20,827 nt of DNA from Acidobacteriota bacterium (GCA_021801945.1 JAKABE010000018.1:1-20827); one strand, 5' to 3'; positions 1-9,153 are shown, counted from the first letter of the stretch. The notes: a model not told the origin generated them from the letters alone. Numbers and translations: made by a program.

Positions 1-327
1 GAGTGATACGGATTGCGGCTTCATGAGCTGCGGAAAGACTCCCAACAAGAGGAGAATCGAGGCCGCATATTTCCGGAGAGGCTAAAGTTCTGTCTTTCTT
101 TTGCGGCACTTACAGCTCGGGACCCAGAAGATGCCCCGCCTTGCTCCAATATAAAACCATCTTTAGAGCGAGTATTTCCGCAGCCGGTCCAGTGCATGTG
201 TGGGACACTGCCGTGCAGGCCGGGGCCGCCGGTCCCTCCCGCTACAATGGACTGAGCCTATTGCTGCGATCTTGATCGCATTTTGCGGCGCTTTGTTTGG
301 CGCCGGCTACGGATATTGACACGCATC
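1..327. other. Upstream/leader region of trpS, no gene recognised
   Basis: No convincing coding region is visible; the short open frame in the first 255 bases has no recognisable protein pattern. A TACAAT hexamer at 243-248 could be a -10 box for trpS, but nothing like TTGACA stands at the usual distance upstream, where the sequence is GC-rich. A weak stem (GGCGC, then GCGCC after about 8 bases) lies near 288-305. No T-box consensus and no Trp-rich leader peptide was seen, so regulation of trpS cannot be read from this stretch. Confidence 0.4.
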
Positions 328-1425
328 ATGCCTGAAACCCCATCTCTATCGATCCGCCCGCGCGTCCTCAGCGGCATGCGTCCCACGGGGAAGCTCCACC
401 TGGGCAACTACATGGGCGCCCTGGCCAACTGGGTCAAGCTGCAAAACCCGAGCGGAGGCCAGGGTGAGTACGAATGCTACTTCTTTATCGCCGACTGGCA
501 CGCCCTCACCACCGACTACGCCGACACCTCGCAGATTGCGCCCAACACCCTCGAGGTGATCCTCGACTACCTCGCCGCCGGCCTCGATCCGGCCAAGAGC
601 GTCCTCTTCCTGCAGAGCAAGGTCTTGCAGCACGCCGAGCTGGCTTTGCTGTTGGGCATGAGTACGCCCCTCGGTTGGCTGGAGCGCGTCCCCAGCTACA
701 AGGAGATGCAGGAGAACCTGACTAACAGAGACCTGACCACCTACGGATTCCTCGGCTATCCGGTGCTGATGGCGTCGGACATTCTGCTGTACCAGCCGCA
801 CTTTGTGCCAGTGGGCCAGGATCAGCAGGCGCACGTCGAGCTGACGCGGGAGATCGCGCGGCGGTTCAACCAGTTGTACCCGAGGCCTAAGGCCAAGCAC
901 GTCGGGGAAATTCTCCGAGCAGCGAAGGTGCACCCTCTTTACGTGCTCCCCGAGCCGAAAGTGCTTTTGACCCCCGCACCCAAGCTCCCCGGCACCGACG
1001 GCCGTAAGATGTCGAAGAGTTACGGCAATACGATCCTGATGAGCGATCCCGAACCGGTGGTAAGGCAGAAGTTGAAGACTATGGTCACCGACCCGGCACG
1101 CATCCGCCGGACGGATCCCGGCGATCCCGATAAGTGCCCGGTGGGCGATCTGCACAAGGTTTTTTCCACGCCGGAGACGATGGCCAAGGTCTATGAGGGC
1201 TGCCGCTCGGCGTCGATCGGCTGCATCGAGTGCAAAGGGTGGGTCGCCGACGCGCTGGTCCAAATTCTCCAGCCGATCCAGGACCGCCGCGCGAGCTTTA
1301 GCGAATCGAAGGTAATTGAGATTCTCGAAGATGGCTCGCGCCGTGCCCGCGCCCGCGCCGAACAGACCATGAGCGAAGTTCGCCAAGCCATGCGCATGCC
1401 TCTGGCTGCGAAAGCGGAATGCTGA
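328..1425 (+). CDS. trpS: Tryptophanyl-tRNA synthetase with predicted [4Fe-4S] motif
   Basis: Class I aminoacyl-tRNA synthetase that activates tryptophan with ATP and charges tRNA-Trp in the cytoplasm. The HIGH-type signature is PTGKLHLGN at residues 19-27 and the KMSKS loop is at 227-231, followed by YGN. I chose the ATG at 328 (365 aa) because conserved sequence begins about 10 residues later; a TTG at 283 would add 15 basic residues without clear support. Family length is about 330-400 aa, so the protein is complete. Near the C-terminus Cys270, Cys292, Cys299 and Cys302 form C-x21-C-x6-C-x2-C, almost the C-x22-C-x6-C-x2-C iron-sulfur site described for Thermotoga maritima TrpRS. The scpA start follows 29 bases after the stop, so the two genes are probably co-transcribed. 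The enzyme call is secure; cluster binding is inference. Confidence 0.97.
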   Translation: MPETPSLSIRPRVLSGMRPTGKLHLGNYMGALANWVKLQNPSGGQGEYECYFFIADWHALTTDYADTSQIAPNTLEVILDYLAAGLDPAKSVLFLQSKVLQHAELALLLGMSTPLGWLERVPSYKEMQENLTNRDLTTYGFLGYPVLMASDILLYQPHFVPVGQDQQAHVELTREIARRFNQLYPRPKAKHVGEILRAAKVHPLYVLPEPKVLLTPAPKLPGTDGRKMSKSYGNTILMSDPEPVVRQKLKTMVTDPARIRRTDPGDPDKCPVGDLHKVFSTPETMAKVYEGCRSASIGCIECKGWVADALVQILQPIQDRRASFSESKVIEILEDGSRRARARAEQTMSEVRQAMRMPLAAKAEC

Positions 1426-1454
1426 GTGTGGCCTGAGCCCCTCGGGAGAAGCAG

Positions 1455-3749
1455 ATGGCTGATCGAAAAATCCCGTGGTGGCGCAGGGTCCTCGGTTACG
1501 CTTTGAACAGCATCCGCTCCGGTTTTGGCCTTTTTGCGCGCCCGGTGTCCGATGCGCATATGGAGGAAGCGAAATCATCAGCCCCGCCGGAGGTGAATCC
1601 GGAAGAAGAATCAGCATTGACCGAACCATTCCCCAACTCGGTTCTCGCTTCAGATGTCAATTCGGTTCCTGATTCGGAGCCCATTGCCGCGAATGCTGCA
1701 AGCGCTACTGAGACTGCGTCCGTCCCCCCCGCCGAGTCCGTCTCGGCACCTACGATGATTGACGAGTCCCATCCTGCACGCGAAACCACAGACATTCCCG
1801 CAAGCGCAGGAACTCGGGAGACAGCGTCGGTTCCCTCAGCGGAGCTACTTCCGGAAACTGCTCCTGCCTCCACGGCCGAGTCTGTTCTGGCACCCACGTC
1901 CGGAGAAGATCCGCTCAAGATCCCGCTAGCTCTTGACGCACCCGATGAACTAAATTCCAAAGCCGCCGCCACTGCACGGCCTGTCGACTCTGCGCCGCAG
2001 CTGCTCCCGACGCCGAATCTCGTCGCCGAATCCTCTTCCATGCCGCTCAGCAAGGACCGTGCCGAGGCCGAATCGCATGCCGGGCCGGCCGCAGAACCGG
2101 CTGAGGAGGAGCGCTCGGCCGCTGCGCAGAATCCCGTCTTGCCCGCAGAGCCAGAAACCGAGAACGGCGCGGCTATGCCTGTTGCGGTTCTGCATTCCGT
2201 GCCGGAAATTGCCTCGGTATCTGTTCCTCCCGATCCTTCGGTTGATCAAGCGCCTAACTCGGAACCGCCGGTCGGCGGGGCTGCAACGGAGCCGGAAGCC
2301 GAGCGCAAGCCGGAGACAGAAGCAGAGCCCAAGCCAGCAACGGAATCTACCGCGGCGGCTCTTGTTGCGTCAGCGCCCCGACGGGATCTGCGGCCAGAGC
2401 CCTTGGTGACTCCGGACGCCAATGGCAATCCACAGGCGATCCGTGCTCCAGATACCGTGTCTGCAGCCGGGCAGGATGTGCATGAACAGCTTGTTGCTGC
2501 CTCTCAAACAGATCCAATCACAGAAGAGACCGTTGAAGAAGCAGACGCGACAATAGAAACAGGGGAAGAAACAAGAGCAATGGAAGAAGCAAAAGCAGCG
2601 GAAGAGGAAATTGCCGAGTCCATTGCGGGAAGCGCCGATTTGCTGGCTGACGGCCGGATGGGCACGATTGCACCACTCCAGGCGGCGGCTGATCCAGACC
2701 CGCCAAGCGAACCGGCGGTTGAGCCCGATCCGACGCTGCCTGTCCCGGTGAGCCAGCAGGCCGCCCCGGCTGCGTCTTCCATCGAGACTGCGGCTTTTGT
2801 CGAACCTGTCGTCGAGTCCGCACCACCCGCCGGGCCTGAATCTAGTTTGCCGGAAACCGCCTTGCCCAGCGAGCCAGCCCCCACGTTGCCATTCCCCGCT
2901 CCGCCGGAGATGCCGTCCCATACTACTGCCGATAAGGTAGCCGCAGCCCGCAAGGCGCGCCGCGTCGACGATGAACAGTCTCCCTTTTCAGTCATCGTCG
3001 GCCAAGTCTACGAAGGCCCCCTCGATCTGCTGCTCGACCTGATTCGCAAGCAGGACATCGATATCTACGACATTCCCATCGCCAAGATCACGGCCCAGTT
3101 CCTGGCGTACGTCAACCAGCTCCGATCGAGCGACATGGATGTGGCCGGCGAGTTCATCTACACTGCCTCCCTTCTCATCCACATCAAGAGCAAAATGCTG
3201 CTGCCGCGCGCCCCAGCCGCACCCGGCGAAGAGGCCGAAGACCCGCGGCGCGAGCTGGTCGAGCGCCTCCTCGAGCACGAGCGATTCAAGAACGCCGCGC
3301 AGATGCTTCAGCAGAAGCAGTTGCTCGAAGCCGCCAGTTGGACGAACCCCGGCGTACGCGAGTTCCAGAACGACTCCGCCGCCGAGCCGGAGATTGCTGC
3401 CGATACTGGGGATCTGGTGCGTGTCTTCCACGAGATACTGGAGCGCGCTCGCAACCGCCCAATGCTCAACCTCACGGAAGATTCGGTGACCGTGGGTCAA
3501 ATGATTCAGTTCCTCACCCGCCGCCTTACCATGGAGGACAAGCCCGTGGCCCTTCGCCGCCTGCTCAGCCACACCCGCTCCGAGCAGGCCTTGATCGCCT
3601 TATTTCTGGCCCTGCTGGAATTGGTGCGCCTCCAGGCGATCCTTCTCCGCCAGGACCGTCACTTCAGCGAGATCTTCATCAAGAAGAACACGGGCTTCGA
3701 TGCCGTCCTGAATCAGGGCCTGACCGAGGCCCGCGACGACTGGCGGTAA
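1455..3749 (+). CDS. scpA: ScpA kleisin with a ~500-residue N-terminal disordered extension
   Basis: Residues about 508-764 are a full ScpA domain. It starts with FSVIVGQVYEGPLDLLLDLI, runs through the DIYDIPIAKIT and SLLIHIKSKMLLPR segments, and ends in a winged-helix-like region (FLALLELVRLQAILL, then FSEIFIKK). ScpA is the kleisin that bridges SMC heads in the SMC-ScpAB condensin. It is normally about 250 aa, whereas this frame gives 764 aa. Residues 1-30 are basic and aromatic (IPWWRRVLGYALNSIRSGFG). Residues 31-500 are rich in Pro, Ala, Glu, Ser and Thr, with repeated ETASVP/AES blocks and an acidic, probably helical stretch near 355-392. The ATG at 1455 has a good Shine-Dalgarno (GGGAGAA, 1444-1450). 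An internal ATG at 2910 (residue 486) would give a normal-sized ScpA but has GGAG too close to it. No scpB follows. The extension uses more A/T-ending codons than the ScpA domain. Confidence 0.93.
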   Translation: MADRKIPWWRRVLGYALNSIRSGFGLFARPVSDAHMEEAKSSAPPEVNPEEESALTEPFPNSVLASDVNSVPDSEPIAANAASATETASVPPAESVSAPTMIDESHPARETTDIPASAGTRETASVPSAELLPETAPASTAESVLAPTSGEDPLKIPLALDAPDELNSKAAATARPVDSAPQLLPTPNLVAESSSMPLSKDRAEAESHAGPAAEPAEEERSAAAQNPVLPAEPETENGAAMPVAVLHSVPEIASVSVPPDPSVDQAPNSEPPVGGAATEPEAERKPETEAEPKPATESTAAALVASAPRRDLRPEPLVTPDANGNPQAIRAPDTVSAAGQDVHEQLVAASQTDPITEETVEEADATIETGEETRAMEEAKAAEEEIAESIAGSADLLADGRMGTIAPLQAAADPDPPSEPAVEPDPTLPVPVSQQAAPAASSIETAAFVEPVVESAPPAGPESSLPETALPSEPAPTLPFPAPPEMPSHTTADKVAAARKARRVDDEQSPFSVIVGQVYEGPLDLLLDLIRKQDIDIYDIPIAKITAQFLAYVNQLRSSDMDVAGEFIYTASLLIHIKSKMLLPRAPAAPGEEAEDPRRELVERLLEHERFKNAAQMLQQKQLLEAASWTNPGVREFQNDSAAEPEIAADTGDLVRVFHEILERARNRPMLNLTEDSVTVGQMIQFLTRRLTMEDKPVALRRLLSHTRSEQALIALFLALLELVRLQAILLRQDRHFSEIFIKKNTGFDAVLNQGLTEARDDWR

Positions 3750-3835
3750 CGTGGTGTGTTGCTCATGTTGTTCATGGATATCGAGCGCCCTACCCTTCGC
3801 ACGATAAAGCCGCGCGAGGGAGAAGCACATATCTC

Positions 3836-5206
3836 TTAAGCGGTTCCCTGTGGAGCAAATGTCTTGTGCCGTTCGGATAACTCGTCGGCAATGTTCTGGT
3901 TCACTTCTCGAGTAATGGGATAGAACACGAGGCATCCGGCGGTGATGAAGAAGGCCAAGCCGGCGTAAATGCTTGCGGTTAAGAGGATGCCGGTCTGGGC
4001 GTGCGCGGTCTGCGCCGCCGCCTCGGAAACGAAGCCATACAGAGAGAGGAGCCAGCCGGCAATGGCGCCGCCAATGGCGAGACCCGCCCAGAGCGCGAAC
4101 ACGACGCCGGAGGTAACCATCCCGCTGGCGCGGCGCCCCGTTTTCCATTCGCCGTAGTCGGCCACATCGCCCATCATCGCCCACAGCAGGGGCCCCGACA
4201 ATCCGAAGCAGAATTGGCGCAGCACTTCCGTGGCGATGATGACCCCCGTGGCGTGCGGCGGAATGATGAGGAGAGCGGCATTGAATCCGCCGGCCAGGAC
4301 CATGCTGGCGATAAATAGCCGGCGCTTGCCCATGCGCTTGGTCAGCGCCGTGGAGCAGGCAACGCCGCCAAGCAGTGAGGCCAACCCGAAACCGTTAAAC
4401 CACGCGTAGAGATCCACGTGGCCGGCAACATAGCGGAAATAGGGCAGCATCACGTTGCCGCGAACCAAGATGGCGATGAAATAGAACAAGGTGGCCAGAA
4501 AGAGCACCACCCAAGGACGGTTTCGGAAGAGATCGGAAAGATCCTGGCCCAGCGAGGATTTCTGCTGCGGGTTGGGCTGGACGCGCTCATTGCTCGCGAA
4601 AAAGGCGAGCACGAAGAAGAGGACGCTGAGCACGGAAAGCAGCCCCATGGTCCACTGGTAGCCGCGCGCGTCGTTGCCGTTACCGAACAAACGTATCATC
4701 GGAATGGCCAGGCTGGCGACAATGAAGCCGGCGGTGTTGGCCGCAATCTGGCGATAAGACGAGATGCTGGTCCGCTCGTCGGGGTCCAAGGTCATGACCG
4801 CATTGAGCGAGGCATAGGGAACGTTGTTCACGGTGTAGATGATTCTGAGCAGGGCATAGGTGATCCATGCATAGATGATCTTGCCCATCGCACTAAAGTC
4901 GGGCGTGGTGAAAGTGAGAATGCCGATGATGCCGAAGGGCACGGCCGTCCACAACAGCCACGGGCGGAATTTTCCCCATCTGGAGTGGGTGCGGTCGGCG
5001 ATCACGCCCATGACCGGATTGAGACAAGCTACACTCAGGCCGACGACGAGGAAGAGCGTTCCCGCCTGCGCTGCGGTCAGCCCGAAGGTGTGGGTATAGA
5101 AGTCCAACTGCAAGGCAAGCATGGCCTGGAAGACAAAATTGGCAGCCAAGTCCCCCAGGCTGTAGCCGAATTTCTCTTGAAAGGAGAGTCTCTCGATCAT
5201 TGCCAT
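3836..5206 (-). CDS. GPH-family (MelB-like) sugar symporter
   Basis: A 456-aa multi-pass inner-membrane transporter of the glycoside-pentoside-hexuronide:cation symporter family (MFS). Family hallmarks are [14 protein letters not shown] at residues 14-27 and [20 protein letters not shown] at 63-82, with about 12 hydrophobic segments overall. Without gaps it lines up with E. coli MelB around helices I and II. Asp19 is kept, but MelB Asp55, Asp59 and Asp124 correspond here to Val59, Asn63 and Asn128, so coupling to Na+ through the MelB site looks unlikely. The start ATG has GGAG about 9 bases upstream. It lies 30 bp behind the GH3 glycosidase on the same strand, which suggests it imports the glycosides that enzyme cleaves. 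The substrate cannot be read from sequence; xylosides, glucosides or uronides are all possible. The gene converges with scpA, and no clear terminator is seen in the 86-bp gap. Confidence 0.9.
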   Translation of the reverse strand: MAMIERLSFQEKFGYSLGDLAANFVFQAMLALQLDFYTHTFGLTAAQAGTLFLVVGLSVACLNPVMGVIADRTHSRWGKFRPWLLWTAVPFGIIGILTFTTPDFSAMGKIIYAWITYALLRIIYTVNNVPYASLNAVMTLDPDERTSISSYRQIAANTAGFIVASLAIPMIRLFGNGNDARGYQWTMGLLSVLSVLFFVLAFFASNERVQPNPQQKSSLGQDLSDLFRNRPWVVLFLATLFYFIAILVRGNVMLPYFRYVAGHVDLYAWFNGFGLASLLGGVACSTALTKRMGKRRLFIASMVLAGGFNAALLIIPPHATGVIIATEVLRQFCFGLSGPLLWAMMGDVADYGEWKTGRRASGMVTSGVVFALWAGLAIGGAIAGWLLSLYGFVSEAAAQTAHAQTGILLTASIYAGLAFFITAGCLVFYPITREVNQNIADELSERHKTFAPQGTA

Positions 5207-5236
5207 CTCGTCTTTCTCCGGGTCTGCCGGCTGCGC

Positions 5237-7561
5237 CTACTGCGTCACTTGTAAATTCAATTTCGTCAAGTCCGCATCCCTGGATGAGTTGCCGACCATC
5301 AGTTCAAAGTCTCCGGGCTCGACGACGTAGTTCATGTCGATGTCGTAGAAGGAGAGCAGATCGGGAGTAATGTCGAAGGCGACGGTCGTGCTCTCGCCAG
5401 GCTGCAGCCGCACCTTGCGGAAGCCCTTCAGCTCTTTGACCGGGCGCGTAACTGAGCTCACGAGATCGCGGATATAGAGCTGGACAACCTCGGTTCCCTC
5501 GCGCGCGCCGGTGTTCGTGACATCGACCAGGAGCCGGGTCGAGCTGCCGCTCCGGATCTTCTTCTTCGTGAGCCGTGGATTGGCGATGGAAAAGCTGGTG
5601 TACCCGAGCCCGTAACCGAAGCCGTAAAGTGGCGTGACATCATCGAAGAGATAGCCGCGGCGCGCCGATGGCTTGTGGTTATAAAAGGCGGGCAGATGGC
5701 CGGCGGAGCGCGGAATGGTGATGGGCAGCTTGCCACCGGGGTTGATTTCGCCGAACAGCACGTCGGCCACGGCGCGCCCCGTCTCCTGGCCAAGGTACCA
5801 GCATTCGTAAATCACGGGCACAGTTTGACTGAGGTAGTTGATGGAGAGCGGGCGCCCGTTGAAGAGAAAGACAATCACCGGCTTGCCCAACTCCACCATC
5901 GCCTTGACGAGTTCCTCCTGGCGGCCGATCAGGTCCAGGCTGGTGCGGTCGCCCATGTGCTGGAGGGACCAGGCTTCGCGCGAGGTCTGCTCGTTGCCGC
6001 CCAGCGCGAGTACGATGACGTCGCCTTGCCTGCCAACCTTCACGGCTTCTGCAATTTGCTTGCGGTCCTCTTCGGGGTCACTCGGAACCACCTCGTCCTG
6101 GTTCCAGTTGCCGCCCACGGTAATCTTGCAGCCCTCGCTGTAGAGGACCTTGACCTTCTTGCCCGCCTTTTCTCGAATCCCGTCGAGCACCGTCCCGTTG
6201 TGCTTGGGCACTCCGCTGTAGCCGCCCAACAAGCCGCGGTGCGCATTGGGGCCGATGACGGCGATGGATTTGATCTTGCTGAGGTCGAGCGGCGCAACGC
6301 CGTTCTCGTTCTTGAGCAGCGTGATGGCTTCGTGCGCGGCACTCAAAGCCAGTTGGCAGTGCTCGTCGCAGCCCGCGACACGCGCCGCCTCGTCGGGATC
6401 GACGTAGGGATCGTCGAACAATCCCATCTCAAACTTCCAGAAAAGCATCGGCGCAACCAGTTCGTCGAGCTGCGCTTCCTTCAGCAGGCTCTTGCGCACC
6501 AGCTCGACGAGGTGCAGATAGCAATCCGGATCGGGGAGCTCGATGTTGACGCCCGCCTTCACCGCCAGTGCGCAGGCTTCTTTCTTATCTTTTGCGACAA
6601 AGTGCCCATGCGTATCGGGCCGGTAGCCAAGCTCCCAGATGGCGAAGTAGTCAGAGACGACGAATCCCTTAAAGCCCCACTCCTTGCGCAGCACGTCGCG
6701 CAGCAGCCAGCGGTTGGCGTGGGAAGGCACGCCGTCAATCTCGTTGTAGGAGGCCATGACGCTGATCGCGCCAGACTCGCGCAGCGCTTCTTTGAAGGTG
6801 TAGAGAAAGGTTTCGCGCAGCACGCGTAGCGAGATGTTGGCCGGAGCGCAGTTCATACCCGACTCGGGCTGGCCGTGGCCCACGAAATGCTTGAGCGTGG
6901 CAATGACGTGGCGCTTGTCGCGGAAGGTGCGGTCGCCCTGGAAGCCGCGCACTGCCGCGATGCCGAGCCGTGACACCAGAAATGGATCCTCGCCATAGGT
7001 CTCTTCTACCCGCCCCCAGCGCGGCTCGCGCGCCACGTCCACCACCGGTGTCAAAGCATGGTGCGCTCCGCGCAGGCGTGCCTCAGCCGCCGTCGCGTTG
7101 AAGATCGACTGGACGAGCTCCGGATTGAAGGTCGCGCCCAGAGCAATGGGTTGCGGAAAACTGGTGCCCTCTAACGCCGCGTGGCCATGCAGGCATTCTT
7201 CGTGAAACATCACCGGGATTCCCAGGCGGCTGTTTTCAACGAAAAACCTCTGAATGGCGTTGGTGAGCTCCGCCATCTCGCGCGCGTTCTTTCCCTTTCC
7301 GGCATCGCTGGGGCGGCCCACCTGACCCAGCCCGTGGCCGTTGCGGAAGGCCCGCTTGGCCTTGCGCTCATCGAAGTTGCCTTGGGCATCTACCAGCGTT
7401 TCGGACTTTTTCTGCCAGATGCAGAGCATCTGTGCGGCTTTTTCCTCGAGCGTCATACGTGAGAGTAGATCCTTGACCCGCAGGGCCGAAGGGAAGCTGG
7501 AGTTCTTGTAGGCGGGAGGAGCTCCGCGCATTAGTTTGGGAGTGGCAGTCAGCTTCTTCAT
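5237..7561 (-). CDS. Glycoside hydrolase family 3 beta-glucosidase/beta-xylosidase
   Basis: A 774-aa retaining exo-glycosidase with the full GH3 layout. The (beta/alpha)8 domain covers about residues 30-380 and includes AREPRWGRVEETYGEDPF (177-194) and KHFVGHG (224-230). The likely nucleophile is Asp304 in VVSDYFAI. The alpha/beta sandwich domain (about 405-640) contains GQETGRAVADVLFGEINPGG, and Glu524 or Glu529 is a candidate acid/base. A fibronectin-III-like domain ends the protein (about 676-760). No signal peptide is visible (the N-terminus is MKKLTATPKLMRG), so a cytoplasmic enzyme is inferred, which fits the co-oriented symporter 30 bp downstream. The start is supported by AAAGGAA at 7570-7576. 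It would release terminal beta-linked glucose or xylose from short oligosaccharides; the exact sugar is undetermined. The nearest upstream same-strand gene, the SGNH hydrolase, is 332 bp away, so this gene probably has its own promoter. Confidence 0.94.
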   Translation of the reverse strand: MKKLTATPKLMRGAPPAYKNSSFPSALRVKDLLSRMTLEEKAAQMLCIWQKKSETLVDAQGNFDERKAKRAFRNGHGLGQVGRPSDAGKGKNAREMAELTNAIQRFFVENSRLGIPVMFHEECLHGHAALEGTSFPQPIALGATFNPELVQSIFNATAAEARLRGAHHALTPVVDVAREPRWGRVEETYGEDPFLVSRLGIAAVRGFQGDRTFRDKRHVIATLKHFVGHGQPESGMNCAPANISLRVLRETFLYTFKEALRESGAISVMASYNEIDGVPSHANRWLLRDVLRKEWGFKGFVVSDYFAIWELGYRPDTHGHFVAKDKKEACALAVKAGVNIELPDPDCYLHLVELVRKSLLKEAQLDELVAPMLFWKFEMGLFDDPYVDPDEAARVAGCDEHCQLALSAAHEAITLLKNENGVAPLDLSKIKSIAVIGPNAHRGLLGGYSGVPKHNGTVLDGIREKAGKKVKVLYSEGCKITVGGNWNQDEVVPSDPEEDRKQIAEAVKVGRQGDVIVLALGGNEQTSREAWSLQHMGDRTSLDLIGRQEELVKAMVELGKPVIVFLFNGRPLSINYLSQTVPVIYECWYLGQETGRAVADVLFGEINPGGKLPITIPRSAGHLPAFYNHKPSARRGYLFDDVTPLYGFGYGLGYTSFSIANPRLTKKKIRSGSSTRLLVDVTNTGAREGTEVVQLYIRDLVSSVTRPVKELKGFRKVRLQPGESTTVAFDITPDLLSFYDIDMNYVVEPGDFELMVGNSSRDADLTKLNLQVTQ

Positions 7562-7893
7562 GGGATTTGTTCCTTTGGGGATGCGTGGTTTGGAGTGGGT
7601 GGGTCGGCGGGGCGAAGCGGCTGCCGGCGCGGGCCGGACGGCGAGGCGGACAAGCGCGAGAGGATGAGAGGGCGCGCCTCGCCCGCTTGCGAGAAGGGGC
7701 AGATATGCCTGGGACCGGCGGGTGGATCGAATCCGTAAAAGCCCACGAACGGCAGCGCATAGCTACACTCTTCCCGGAATCAAGAAGAAACCGGTCAGCA
7801 AATGCACAGATTAGCTGCTGAACAGTGTAGCCCGAGAATCATCCGGGGACAATAAGAGAAGCGAATTTACAGGGAAATATCCTGGCCCTCCGT
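7562..7893. other. Intergenic region upstream of the GH3-symporter pair
   Basis: The 332 bases between the SGNH stop and the GH3 start hold no convincing gene. The half near GH3 is very GC-rich (purine-rich on the plus strand). The half near the SGNH gene is more AT-rich and is where a minus-strand promoter for the GH3 operon would be expected. Read on the minus strand it contains TTGATT followed about 16 bases later by TATGCG, only a weak promoter match. No clear operator or terminator was found. Confidence 0.35.
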
Positions 7894-9153
7894 TCACCGC
7901 GCAAACAGCGTAAGCGGGATGGAATCGGCCAGCGCGCGGTAGCCTGCGGGATTGGGGTGCAAATGATCGCCGCTGTCGTAGGCGGGCAGCAGGCGGTCGG
8001 GCTGGGTGGGATCGGCTACCACTTTGGCAAAGTCCAGCACGGAGTCAAAGTGGCCGGGCGCACGAATCCAGGAGTTGATCGCTTCCCAATCGGCGCCGAT
8101 AGCCGAACCGGGACGGCGATTGTAAAACGAACCCTCGAAGGGCGTAATCGTCGCCCCGATGACCTTGATCCCGTGCGCGTGTGCCCGGGTAATCATCTGC
8201 TGGTAGGCAGAGAGGATGCTGTTCACCAAGTCTCTGTTGGCCTGCGGTGAGGCCGCGCCATGGAACCCAAAGGTGCCCAAGTCGTTGACTCCCTCGAAGA
8301 CGATGACCCAGCGCACGCCGGCCGGCGCCAGCACGTCGCGATTGAAACGCGCCAGCGCATTGGGTCCCAATCCGTCGAGCAGGACGCGATTACCGCCGAT
8401 CCCCGCGTTGAGCACACCGATGTGGCGCGTGGCCGGCGCGGCCAACAGCCGTTCCGCCAACACATCGGTCCAACGGTTATTGCCGTTGGTTGTCGTGGCG
8501 TGGCCGTCGGTGATCGAGTCGCCCAGGGCCACCACCGCGGCGGAGCCGGCCGGCGCCAACACGTCCACTCCGGAAATCTGGTACCAATGCTCAACCTGAT
8601 TTGCGCCCGGCATCGACGCGGCGGAAACGAAGTTGCCGTGCTCGTAATAGGTCGTCGTGCGCGAACCGGGGTGGCCGGTCTCCCGCGCCGGAGGCTCCTC
8701 CAGATAAAACGAGATGGCGAGATTGGTTAGCGGAGCAACCGGGTACTTGATCGGGTCCGAGATGTACTCCGCGCCCGCCGGTACGGTCACCGAGGCCGCT
8801 CCGGAGAATGTCAGCTCCCGGTCCGATCCCGGCACAATGGCCGAAGACCCCGGCGCCACCGCGCGCGCAATGTGCACGGACACGAAGCGCAGCGGCCGCG
8901 TCCCGAAGTCATTCGAGATGTGGACGCGCAACTCCGGTCCGCCCACCGAGAGCCGGATCACCTGGCGCATGGTCGCATCCCGCAGGTCGTCGGGCGCAAT
9001 CGAATTGCGCGGCTCGGGGACCTGCTGTGAGGTCATCCAACTTCCAACCCAAGCCTCTGTGTTTTTCGCTATCTGCGCGCCGGCCCTGGCGCCCGACGCC
9101 AGAGCAAGCAGGAGAACGATACCTAGGACCAAGAATCTCTTTGCGGGTTTCAT
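7894..9153 (-). CDS. Secreted SGNH/GDSL-family hydrolase (probable carbohydrate esterase)
   Basis: A 419-aa exported hydrolase. An N-terminal signal peptide (KRFLVLGIVLLLALASGARA, about residues 5-24) is followed by a beta-rich region of about 150 residues and then the SGNH domain. Block I is GDSITDG with catalytic Ser213, block II is NAGIGGN (Gly at 251), block III is GVND (Asn290), and block V is DHLHPN with Asp396 and His399. All four signature residues are present, so it should be active. Relatives act on acyl esters, including acetylated plant polysaccharides, and this is the likely role beside GH3 and CE15 genes, although a lipase or lysophospholipase activity cannot be excluded. It is transcribed divergently from the CE15 esterase across only 63 bp, so the two may share control. 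No strong Shine-Dalgarno is visible. Confidence 0.88.
   Translation of the reverse strand: MKPAKRFLVLGIVLLLALASGARAGAQIAKNTEAWVGSWMTSQQVPEPRNSIAPDDLRDATMRQVIRLSVGGPELRVHISNDFGTRPLRFVSVHIARAVAPGSSAIVPGSDRELTFSGAASVTVPAGAEYISDPIKYPVAPLTNLAISFYLEEPPARETGHPGSRTTTYYEHGNFVSAASMPGANQVEHWYQISGVDVLAPAGSAAVVALGDSITDGHATTTNGNNRWTDVLAERLLAAPATRHIGVLNAGIGGNRVLLDGLGPNALARFNRDVLAPAGVRWVIVFEGVNDLGTFGFHGAASPQANRDLVNSILSAYQQMITRAHAHGIKVIGATITPFEGSFYNRRPGSAIGADWEAINSWIRAPGHFDSVLDFAKVVADPTQPDRLLPAYDSGDHLHPNPAGYRALADSIPLTLFAR

Noticed and set aside
1..327. T-box or Trp attenuator upstream of trpS
   Set aside because: No T-box consensus, no run of Trp codons and no terminator with a T tract was found.
346..1629. 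Long minus-strand open frame opposite trpS
   Set aside because: It lies antisense to a certain trpS, has no recognisable domain and shows His/Arg/Leu-rich composition typical of a complement of GC-rich coding DNA.
3750..3835. Terminator between convergent scpA and the symporter gene
   Set aside because: No stem followed by a T tract could be found in this gap on either strand.
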